In this document: positions 55,489 to 64,000 of the stretch, piece after piece
Numbering within the stretch: position 1 is the first letter of the stretch
Layout of the letters: every line of letters starts with the position of its first letter
Assembly (NCBI GenBank): GCA_010909165.1
Contig: VJWM01000016.1
Location: 558,001 to 622,000 of the forward strand
From: Anthoceros angustus
Taxonomy: Eukaryota; Streptophyta; Anthocerotopsida; Anthocerotales; Anthocerotaceae
Direction of reading: 5' to 3'
DNA length: 64,000 nt
Notes under the pieces: generated by a model
What the model saw: only the letters and a program-made list of their open reading frames with translations
The model's database searches: none
What the model was told of the DNA's origin: nothing
Translations under genes and position numbers: made by a program

Positions 55489-56949
55489 TCACCTGCATCC
55501 ATGGGATGCGTCTCAGCATCCCATGCAAGTGATGAGCAACGTGCAGGTTAGCAGAAATGGGAGAAACTGGTGTCAGCTCCGGATCAGGAGCTCCCACGCG
55601 TCCGCTGCAATGCGGCCATGCAATATCATTGCTGCAATCGTCTCTGCTAGCGTGACATACGTGGCGCAGCAATCCTGGGCAGTGCAGCAAGCGAGCTCTC
55701 GTATGCGCAACCTGCGACCGCTACTGCCCAAGCTTGTTGAATCGAGTGTAGTTGCACCCATGCGTTCTTTTGTAGGTGACAGATTGTCACGGTTAGCGTT
55801 AGAGTAGGATCATTCTTTGCCAAGTCCACACATTGTGCACTTGGTTGCAGCCAGGGCATAATTGTCCTGATGTGAACCGGTACCGTCCACAAGCCGAGAC
55901 GGGAAAATCTTTCAATGTGCACCACGACGCCGTCCAGATAATATAATTCCAAGGTTGTCCAATTCCACATGCTTACACCAAGTTGCCTTTCTGCAACATT
56001 GCCAGTATGCCACAATCACTCCAATCAGATCCCAGGGTACATCACCGCACAAGATGGTTCTCATCAACTGCCGTCATTCCGAGAGCAGACTTGACTGGAT
56101 TGCGTGAACGCGTGCACAGCCTCCTGCAACTTCGGGGCTCAGCTCTTGAACACCGTCCTTCAACTTCGGTGCTCAGCTGCTTTTAACTCCTCACGGCTGC
56201 TCTACAGGGCTGGCTTTTGCGCAGTCTTTTTAGTATGCAGTTCTGCTGCGCCCCTGCAGGCGCCGGCTCTAATTCCTTTATACATACCTTCCAGCTGCTA
56301 ATCTGCTTCCCGTATTGGAGTATACAAGACTGACGCAGTTAGGAGCCCTGTTAGCCAATAGGGCCGTTAGGGCTACACACCCCCTTCACCAGGAGTCATA
56401 CCTCCTCACCAATAGACCTCACAGTGTTGTCACCTAGACTTTGTTCATTTTTCTTCCGTGATGGTGTCTTCGTCACGCTAGGGGTGGTTCCTCTGGCCTA
56501 GGGAGGCAGCATTCACTCTCCTCCGATTCCGGGAGGGGGATTGGGAGGCTCTAGAGGAGGAGGGAGGGCGCACAGCGAGATCTCATTGAGGAAAGACACT
56601 ATGAGGAGGAAGAGGAGACGGATCTGGCCATCCTAACGCTAGAGGGCATGGCAGCTTTGGAAACCGAGGTGGCTAGATGGTATGAAGAGAGGAGGGCTAT
56701 GCTGGATATAGCCCGACAAGCGAGTGAAGAAGTACCCAGGTCCACCCCGGTAGGACCTTCCTTAAGTGGTGGGAGCTAGTATCGGACGAGGAAGAGGGAG
56801 ACAGGCCTAATCCTACCAGTGCGTCTACAAAGGTAGGCACCAGAGAGGCCGAGGGGAATTCATCCCCCTCAGAAGGAGGACAAGAAGTAGGGGAACAAGC
56901 CCCCGGAGAGAGAACTGTGGAGCTACTTAATTAAGTCCACATATGCGTA
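55489..56949. other. Unassigned stretch, gag-like low complexity in the last part
   Basis: No gene recognised at 55489-56500. From about 56560 to 56930 the plus strand is rich in Glu and Arg codons ('LEGMAALETEVARWYEERRA'), resembling a retroelement gag or linker but too broken to name. Confidence 0.3.
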
Positions 56950-57180
56950 TGAAGAGGTAGGAGGACGACCTCCTACAAGTGTCGTAGGGACGAGGGTGAC
57001 AGAGGTAGGGGATTTACCTCCTACTAATGGGATGGTAGGAGGAAAACCTCCTACAAACGAGGTGGTAGGAGGGAAACCTACGGATGAGCCGGTAGGAGGA
57101 GCACCTCCTACAAGAGAAGAGGGGGAGATTGTTTCTTCCCCAGGGGCAAGCCTACCTACGGAACGGATGAAGGTAGGAGG
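56950..57180 (+). repeat. About 30-36-bp minisatellite encoding VGG-x-PPT repeats
   Basis: Units containing GGTAGGAGG...CCTCCTAC (internally palindromic) repeat about seven times. On the plus strand they translate to 'VGGKPPTNE'-like units and on the minus strand to 'VGGFPPT'. The frame (56996-57301) is open across the array. Confidence 0.75.
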
Positions 57181-57703
57181 TGAAACCAGGGGCAGTTCCG
57201 ATGAACGATCCGAATCAGGAGGAGGTAAGCAACCCGCTGAAGATGAAGGCGATAGCGCGGGAGTTAGAAGAAGAAATGAAGGCGGACCTCTTAGCTGGTA
57301 GGACGATTCGTAGGATGACTTGTAGAAGCATTCTTTTTTGGACACTGACATCAAAGTGGGGCCCATATTTATAGCAATCTCAAGATGCAACCTGCACAAG
57401 GAAACAGGAAACTGGTTGAGAGGCGGGGGTGCGCGCTCCTTCCCTTTGGCTCAGCACCTCCGGTGAACCTCGCTCTCCTCCTCTGACGCACCGTTTGGGG
57501 GACAGCGGATGGTCGCGCGCACACTCACAGCAGGGGTGCGCCACCAGGGGGAAGAACCATAAGGATTGATATTGAACTGTTTACATGGCTCCCCTTTTAT
57601 AGGTGGAGCGTTCCCTCATGGAATCCGGAGGGTCATCTCGCATTTAAGACGCACATATTTCGAGAGATGCTTGCTTGCTTGTTGGCATCTTGCAGGGCAC
57701 TAA
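57181..57703. other. Unassigned stretch
   Basis: No feature recognised; short frames only. Confidence 0.3.
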
Positions 57704-58475
57704 TGTTAGGGACTCGTTGGAAGTAAACCTTGGGGGAGTTTCCAAACCCAAGAGCGCTCACGTTAGGGGCAATCTCCAGGCTGCCGGCCCAAGCAAAAAC
57801 CCCATCGATTCGATCACTTTAGGCACCTGTGCCGTAAGAGCGATTCGTGTAGTTTGTCATGTGTAGGTTGGTGATTGGAGGAAGAGTTTACGAGGTTGAA
57901 ATATTAGAATGTTGTCGTTGTAGTGTTTCTGAGCGTAGGATTTAGAGGAATCTGGGAGGCTCGAGGCGGAGCCAGGGGCCAGTCGACCTAATATCCGCCA
58001 TTGGTGAAGAATTTTGTGACGGAATTGTGGCGAGTCATGGCGGTAAAATGAAACACCTCTTAGACAAGCGCATCCAAACAAGTCTCTTGGGATCGAACCT
58101 ACGTATTCGACGACTGTGGGATAAGTGTGGCCACCGAGGCTAGCTCTGTGTGACCGGGGTGAACCTACCACATTTTTTACGCCGTTGCCGGGGATTTGGT
58201 CACTGGATAGCTTGCTTTGAGGGTAAGATAAGAGTTGAATGACTGGTCGAGGGAGAGGGTCTTTATTGTCAAAATACAATTAACCCTGGACTATGCTTAA
58301 GTTAGTTATGGTTAGGGTTGAATGGGTATAAGTTAAATATGTGACCTTTAGATATTAGGGCTTAGTATAAAACACACTTGAGACATTTTGTTAATTATTA
58401 TTATCAGTTTTGTCTATCTTGCTTTTGTCTATCTCGTCTCTAAGCTGTCTTAGAGTACGTGATTATGTCCAACAA
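57704..58475 (+). mobile_element. Putative 5' LTR of an LTR retrotransposon
   Basis: A sequence starting TGTTAGGG and ending CCAACA is followed at 58482 by TGGTATCAGAGC, the initiator-tRNA-Met primer-binding site of most plant LTR elements. A TATAAAA at 58365-58371, about 110 bp before the proposed LTR end, would be its promoter. The left boundary is a guess from the TG start; I found no matching 3' LTR. Confidence 0.45.
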
Positions 58476-58481
58476 TTGATA

Positions 58482-58493
58482 TGGTATCAGAGC
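58482..58493 (+). promoter_or_regulatory. Primer-binding site (initiator tRNA-Met)
   Basis: TGGTATCAGAGC is an exact match to the conserved plant LTR-retrotransposon primer-binding site, a few bases after the presumed LTR end. Confidence 0.75.
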
Positions 58494-59554
58494 TTCAATC
58501 TCCATTGTCCACATATTTGCAAGATGCCTAACAGGGGAAGGGAACACACGCGGGGCGTCAAAGAGTGGAGAAGCTGCATGTTTTGGAAGAATTCCAAATC
58601 AAAGCTTTTGCTCTCCTGAAGACGTAGCAGACCTCTACGCTTCTAACTACCCTGAGTACTATCTAAGGCAATTTGTGGACAAGAGATCCGATCGAGCAGA
58701 ACAGAGAAGGGCAGATCAAAGAGAAGCCAACAACTTTAGAGTTGACGCCATCTTTCGAGCACGTTGTAGACAGAGGGGACAGAACCCTCATCTTTACTTC
58801 GAACGCCCTGAGCTGCCCCTGTGGAATCCTTATTTCAACCAAGACCTGCAACACAGCATTGTGATTAGGAAGGATCATCACACAAAAACCACAATAATCA
58901 AAGCATTCTGAGCAAGATTTTTGCAACAGTTGTCCATGTGGAGAAGTCCCTTTCTTTCCTGCTATCAAAACAAGAAGTATTGAAAGCAAGAATTGAAGAA
59001 TTGCATATTGAAATTGAGCAAACCCATTGGGTGATAGAAGCCAAGCGCAAAATAAACGATCTTGTGATAGAAATCTCCAGGACACTACAGTACCTGGATG
59101 CAGCAACACAAGGGGATTACGGAGTGCTAGCTTCAAGATCAAACGAGGGAACACACTCAACAATTCAGCCATCCACTGATGGCTTACTTGTCTGAATTTT
59201 TCCGCTGCGTAAGGGCTTGCAAGCGCTAGAGATGTGCAAGTTTGCTGCTAGATTCGAACCGTCGCTTTCAGATGAGGCACCTCTTCACCAGTGTAATCTG
59301 ATTCATTACATTGGTCCAACTAGGTACGTTGTTTGGTGTCTTGCGCCTCTTCACTTTCCAGTGACTCCTGGCAGTTAGGTTTGAAACGATATGAGTTAGA
59401 AAAATGTCTTTTCACATGTACAAAATTTGTCTTTACGTTGACTAACCAAAAGCACACAGAAGACCTCGACGGGGAGGTTAGCACGGGCAGGCCAGGATAC
59501 ACCTTATCCCTTACCCTCCCGGGCTAGCCCTTCCCGTCGAATCCCCTACATGCC
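58494..59554 (+). mobile_element. Internal remnant after the primer-binding site
   Basis: A short frame starts 'MPNRGREHTRG' at 58524. Broken frames follow, including 'RRADQREANNFRVDA' and, at 58938-59195, an 85-residue frame with a coiled-coil-like segment ('LKARIEELHIEIEQTHWVIE'). It may be gag-derived, but no zinc knuckle, protease or reverse transcriptase follows. Confidence 0.3.
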
Positions 59555-60510
59555 ATGGTTAGCCAGGCTATCCGGGCCCTTAGCCCAAGGCCCGTAGTGC
59601 CAGCCCCGAAGGAGACCATCATTGCTCTTCGTGCACTTCACCCGGCTCCAGGTGACCCCATTCTTCAAGATATCCTGGAATTCGTGGTTGAGGAGCCCTT
59701 TTGTCTGGATAGGGCAACTTTCGCCCTAGCTCTTACCACTGCCCCACGACTTTCTTCGAGTGGGGGTAAAACTCCCCATCGAATTTTCCAGGTGTTGGGT
59801 GCTAGCAGGTTATTCACTGTGGAAAAGCCCACACTAGGGGAGCGCCTTATCGCCATGGGGGAGGCATTTTTGCAACTCATTAGCCGCAGCATTTTTTCTC
59901 CAACTCCAGGAGCAGTTCTTGGCTCATCTTAGCCCTCATCAATTTGGGATAGCCATTCCGAGGGCTGTGAATTGGTCGCGTTCGGTATTAAGGCAGTTCT
60001 TAAGTCACATTCAGATTGGGGCTTGGCAGTTCGATGTTGAGAACGATTTCAATGCTATCTCCAACAGGGCGGCCATTTTCAATGAGCGCAAAGACGAGAG
60101 CACGCAGCTGGCAAGTTCTATTCAATTTGTTCGTTCCTTTTATGGTTCCTCGTCTTATCTTTAATATCAGCATGGTCCCTCGATGGAAGGGGTCTCTTTG
60201 ATGGACTCAGCAATGGGGACTAGGCAGGGGGACCCTGTGGGGGGACCCGGCACGTGCCTTCTTTGCCATGGCACACTTCATGGCACTATCGGCCACTGTC
60301 TCCTCGGTTCGGGAGTGTCTTTATCCGTCAATAGCGAACGACACTCATCTCCTAGGGCCGGGGGCTAAGGTGAAGGAAGCTTTCGAACTCTTCTCCTTTG
60401 ACCTCTCCTGCCTAGGTTTGAAGGTGAAGATCTTGAAGTGCAAGGCTTGGTCCCCATGGGCATCAGTGTTACGCTCTCTTTTCAATATCCCGAGGGGGAT
60501 ATAACTTCTC
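59555..60510 (+). mobile_element. Non-LTR retroelement remnant, N-terminal part of reverse transcriptase
   Basis: A 125-residue frame starts 'MVSQAIRALSPRPVVPAPKE' and contains 'LRALHPAPGD'. After a frame change come 'MDSAMGTRQGDPVGGP' (RT motif 'RQGDP') and 'PSIANDTHLLGPG', the active-site block with Asn-Asp for Asp-Asp. The fragment ends at 'LKVKILKCKAWSPW', exactly where the fragment at 42.8 kb begins. Disrupted by several shifts, so inactive. Confidence 0.7.
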
Positions 60511-61097
60511 CGCAAGGACTTTGCGTTTCAGGGATTGTAGAGTGCCAAATCCGATGTTCATAACCCCGGTAGCTTATTTTATGCTCATTTTGTTTCTTTC
60601 GAGCTGTTACTTTTTTAGTAGGATAGGGCGGAGTTAGCCAATAAGGCGATTTTTTGTCAGATTGCACTTATAGTGCAATCCTTAGACCGATTTCGCATGT
60701 GCCCGGCTCCGGTTTCAGGTGACACTACACGACAGAATCCTTATGAAAAATCTCCATATTAAGCATACGGAAGAGCCTCCCTATGTGTGCGGTGCCTAGG
60801 CCATTTTTAGGTAGGTATACATTTTCCGGTTCCGAAAAGCGGCCTCCTGCCGGTGCTGGCCGGTCTCTTGCGTGCGTCTCTTTTCATCGTGCCCACATCT
60901 CTGACCGTAGCACCTTGGTTCAGACTCTGTTCACCTCTTTGCGATCCGAGCCGTGTTGATCCGCCTACTTTTTGGCGGGCATAATGCAGCACCCATTTCT
61001 TCTCGCGAGCTCTTCTCTCTTGCGTCCGCAGGCAACCACAGCTGAACTTATGGCACTGGATATCGTGCCTTGTTTCACACCAAGCTAAACTCCACAA
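60511..61097. other. Spacer / promoter of the trihelix gene
   Basis: No feature recognised. GC content rises near 60830-61030, likely the 5' region of the downstream gene. Confidence 0.35.
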
Positions 61098-61987
61098 GTG
61101 TCAACACTTGCAACGAGTCAGGCTCCTACAAGGAAGAGATCAAATTGGACAGAATCTGAATTACGCATCTTGCAGGCAGCGAAGAGAGAAGACATGGATT
61201 GTCACCACGCTGGTGGTGCGAAGGAAATGACCAAATCTGCAGCCCTCCGGTGGGCTGCAATTGCTAGGTCATGTGCAGCACAAGGCGTTTCACAAACTCC
61301 TCGGCAATGTCAAGAGAAGTGGGATTCTTTGTTTTGCGATTACAAGAAGATCAGTGATTACCAAAAAGCCAGATGGGTATTGGAATCAGATAGGAAATCT
61401 AGAGCTCAAGCCAGTTTACCTTTGAATTTCTTCTACCAAGTGAATGAATTAATGAGTGCATGGCTGCAGCAGAGCAAGAGTGTGAATCCAGCCGGCTTAG
61501 TTCTCGACTCTAGAGAGCTGAGCAATGCAGGTATGCTTCTCATAGCCATTGTATGCTAAATTGACAACTGCTGCTTGGCTGGAGTACACTATTCTCATGA
61601 TCAAATGGTCACTTTGTGTGTGCAGGTACATGTAATCAGGCTACACCTTCCAGTAGTTCCGTTCCCACTTATGAAGAGTTCGATCTCTTTGGACACGGCC
61701 AGAACCCAGATGTTACACAAGTGCAAGGTCATTGGAGTCAATCTTCTGAAGATATGGAAGCTGGAAGGAGCCAACGAACACCAGAGACTACAAGTACGGC
61801 TATGTCACCTTTGAAGGGTTCCAATCAAGGAAAAAGGCGAAAGCTGAGTTCACCATACTGGATACCATTCAGAAGTCGGGACGTGAAGCCTTCCAAATCG
61901 GGAAGAAGGGCTTGCAATGCTGAGATCTTCAACACCACAGACTGTACGGCCATGTCCAATTCCTCTTGGGAGTGTTCAAGAACCTGA
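61098..61987 (+). CDS. Trihelix (Myb/SANT-like) DNA-binding protein, two exons
   Basis: Exons 61098-61530 and 61626-61987 with a 95-bp GT-AG intron; joined frame 795 nt, 264 residues. The N-terminal domain (about 13-110) has the trihelix pattern: 'RSNWTESELRILQAAKREDM' (helix 1 with the conserved Trp), 'RWAAIARSCAAQGVSQTPRQ' (helix 2), and 'CQEKWDSLFCDYKKISDYQK' (helix 3), then 'LPLNFFYQVNELMSAWL', as in ASR3/ASIL-like plant repressors. The C-terminal half is Ser/Thr-rich and polar with a basic patch 'GKRRKLSSPY', a likely nuclear localisation signal. Probable role: transcriptional regulation. The alternative is a Myb-like protein of a PIF/Harbinger element, but no transposase is adjacent. 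Confidence 0.78.
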
Positions 61988-62008
61988 GATGATATGCCAT
62001 AAAATGTA

Positions 62009-62225
62009 TTAGGGAACGGACGCGCGGAGGGGCGTCACAGCCGAGAACGGTCGAGGCCGTGAGGCCGAGACCGTTCTAGGCCGGCGCCCGACGGCGTCCG
62101 GCCTCAAGGCGAGGGAGCGGCCGAGTCCGGGGCCGAGGCAGCGCCTTTCATTGCGGGGCCGGGGCGGGAGCCGAGGTCTGTGAACTTGTTTAGACTGGGT
62201 GCCTATACCACCCGGCTTATATGTC
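62009..62225. other. GC-rich island
   Basis: About 200 bp very rich in CGG/GGC and GAGGCCG words in an otherwise AT-rich region. It contains a near-inverted GAACGGTCGAGGCCG / GGCCGAGACCGTTC pair. No coding signal. It may be the edge of a mobile element. Confidence 0.4.
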
Positions 62226-62358
62226 ATTTCTCTCTCTCTTACAGTAACTTGCCCTTCACTACGGTATCATTTTCGTTTTTTCAATCCTTTTACACAATAA
62301 AAGGATTATCATTCGTCATTGTCGTAATTAGGCTCTAATCAAAATAGTTTTGGTTAAA

Positions 62359-64000
62359 TCACACATATTCTATTGGAGTAGATGGAGTGTAATATGGTTC
62401 TGGTTGTCCCGTCTCTTCAGAATAGTACTTTTTGAGCTGCTGATTGTATGGTCCAGATAAATGTATAATCATTTGAATATTTCATCAAGCGAGAATATTT
62501 ACGCAATTTAAACCATTGTCGAATTCATATATAAAACTTATCTATTTTTTAACTTTAGTACTCACCTCAAAGAGTGAAAACAACTCGTTTTGATTCTCCG
62601 ATAACTACAAACAAAAAGTAAAAGTAATTAGTCATTTACCTCCATTTCAATTCGGAGAAGATCTTTCTTTGCATATACCTTTTCGACAAGCGTTAAACAC
62701 GTCTTTGTGAAGATTCCCCACTGCGGAAATGTGATCGTATGTTACGAAGAAACATAAACATTAGAATTTTTTTGGAATGCAAGCGGATATTACCTTTCAA
62801 GCGATGTACCTTTTGAATGTTTTTAGTTGTCTCCGGTTCTTCCATGAGAGACAACAAGTCTGTCGTTTTCAACTCCTTATTTTCAATTGCTGCCCCTATC
62901 TCTGCATTGAATGCATACAGAATTATATAACATGAAATTATATGTAATGAAAATAACAGAGAGAGAGGAAGTTATCGCGGCTTACTTGCTTGGATCTGTC
63001 TGTACTGCTCGAATGTTGGGTTGGACCCATCTTCATTCAAAATGGGTTGTACTTGCTCTTTTAGACTATGCTCCCAAAGTGCAGCATACTTAGTTTTAAA
63101 GTCTTGAAAAAGTGGTGGATACTGAAAATTGCACATCCACTTTCCAAACTTGGTGAACTCAAGTGACGGCCCGTAAGTTGGACCATCCTCCTTGAAGTCA
63201 TCAATTTTTCTCTTTTTTGCCTGGTCAAAAACCAAAATGATTACTTTCTTAAACGAAAATCATATTAATCCAAATTATATACATTATACATTTTGTATAC
63301 GATTGGAGATGGCTGCGTTGTCAATGTTGTCAATGTTGTTGTCAATCTTATCGACTTTGTCCTTTATGTTTTTTGCGGCAAATTTTGTTTTCCAAAGATT
63401 CAGAATGCCATGTTATAAAAGAAGCATGTGAAGACAAAGAAGGTATGAATGTAATTTGATTACCTCGATTGCTGGATTGAACTTTGATATCCCTCCAACA
63501 TTGTTTGCATTGAAATCGTGTCCATTAAACCTTTCCACAAGTGTACGCTTCACCCAATTGAGTTGTTCAAGGTTCTTTTGATATCCCGCAGAGATAAATT
63601 TAGGGTTAAGATTTTGGATTTGAGCATAATTAGATCAAGTTTATGAATTAAAGAAAAGTGCTTACCTTCTTTATCTTATTCAATCAAGGTGCATCTCGCA
63701 AAGATGCTTGAGGTCTTGTTTGTCCATGACAGAGAACATTGTGTGCTCGCAGAGGACTGCAACCCACGGGTTTTGTTAGACTCTGACCAACGAGAACATA
63801 CATGACTAACTGCAATCATTTATCCTGAATACCTTTTTCTACAATTTTCCTTATCTCCAGCAGTGGTGGTTCAAACTCTGCGTTTGCGGCATATCCTGGA
63901 TCCCCATGGGTGGGAAGTAATTTGTCAGAGTTGCGCTCACAGGGTGGCGTCCTGTAGTTGCTGTCTGCAGGGGGTTGCGCAACAAGTATTAGTAAAAGTA
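62359..64000 (-). CDS. 3' exons of an unrecognised multi-exon gene (partial)
   Basis: Five minus-strand exons with GT-AG borders keep one frame to a stop: 63220-62986 (starts 'AKKRKIDDFKEDGPTYGPSL'), 62901-62810 ('IENKELKTTDLLSLMEEPE'), 62720-62640 ('WGIFTKTCLTLVEKVYAKKD'), 62604-62566 ('LSENQNELFSLFE') and 62436-62359 ('LKKYYSEETGQPEPYYTPST'). Upstream pieces also look exonic: 63964-63833 ('RTPPCERNSDKLLPTHGDPG') and 63756-63666 ('LCEHTMFSVMDKQDLKHLCE', with an in-frame TGA), and a segment ending at 63464 ('NWVKRTLVERFNGHDF'), but these do not all join cleanly. Family unknown; AT-rich introns and context allow a transposon-derived gene. The 5' end is beyond the window. Confidence 0.5.

Noticed and set aside
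61098-61987. PIF/Harbinger Myb-like ORF2
   Set aside because: The trihelix pattern and basic C-terminus fit a host regulator; no DDE transposase is visible nearby. Kept as an alternative only.

Overview
The window looks like nuclear DNA of a land plant, probably seed-free (lycophyte, fern or bryophyte); I cannot name the species. Evidence: spliced genes with short GT-AG introns (about 70-130 bp), PLS-type pentatricopeptide (PPR) pseudogenes, plant ABCC transporters, a plant-type O-methyltransferase, CLE-like and other small secreted peptide genes, a nuclear tRNA gene, and abundant LTR and non-LTR retroelement debris. Exon structures were built by hand from splice sites and checked for an unbroken frame; they are not backed by transcripts.

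Layout. 0-6.1 kb: PPR pseudogene, CACTA-like terminus, a 373-bp tandem duplication, and a decayed Ty3/gypsy-type element carrying a cytosine-5 DNA methyltransferase domain upstream of its reverse transcriptase. 6.6-9.9 kb: divergent pair of N-acetylglucosamine kinase (-) and a DUF212 membrane phosphatase-like protein (+). 12.4-13.8 kb: four-exon caffeate/flavonoid-type O-methyltransferase (-). 15.3-22.1 kb: an intact two-exon 2-oxoglutarate/Fe(II) dioxygenase, then a second copy split into N- and C-terminal remnants about 3.2 kb apart, with PPR debris between. 22.2 kb: tRNA-Thr(CGT). 22.5-24.0 kb: LINE remnant. 24.6-37.2 kb: two intact 12-exon ABCC transporters, head to head, with all 11 intron positions shared. 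38-41 kb: a convergent pair of paralogous small secreted peptide genes ending in the same cysteine motif. 42.8-43.8 kb: non-LTR remnant. 44.8-46.8 kb: higher-order minisatellite that appears to derive from 5S rRNA sequence. 52.6-55.5 kb: a CLE-like peptide gene (-) and a third gene with the same C-terminal cysteine motif (+). 56-60.5 kb: LTR and non-LTR debris. 61.1-62.0 kb: trihelix-type DNA-binding protein gene. 62.4-64.0 kb: 3' exons of an unrecognised multi-exon gene running off the window.

The strongest candidates for something new are (1) the three secreted-peptide genes sharing the C-terminal pattern C-x4-P-G-[GT]-C, all within 17.4 kb and with a CLE-like gene beside them, and (2) the methyltransferase-bearing retroelement. 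The enzymes (methyltransferase, dioxygenase, ABCC pair) would fit specialised metabolism and vacuolar or efflux transport, but nothing in the sequence shows they act in one pathway.
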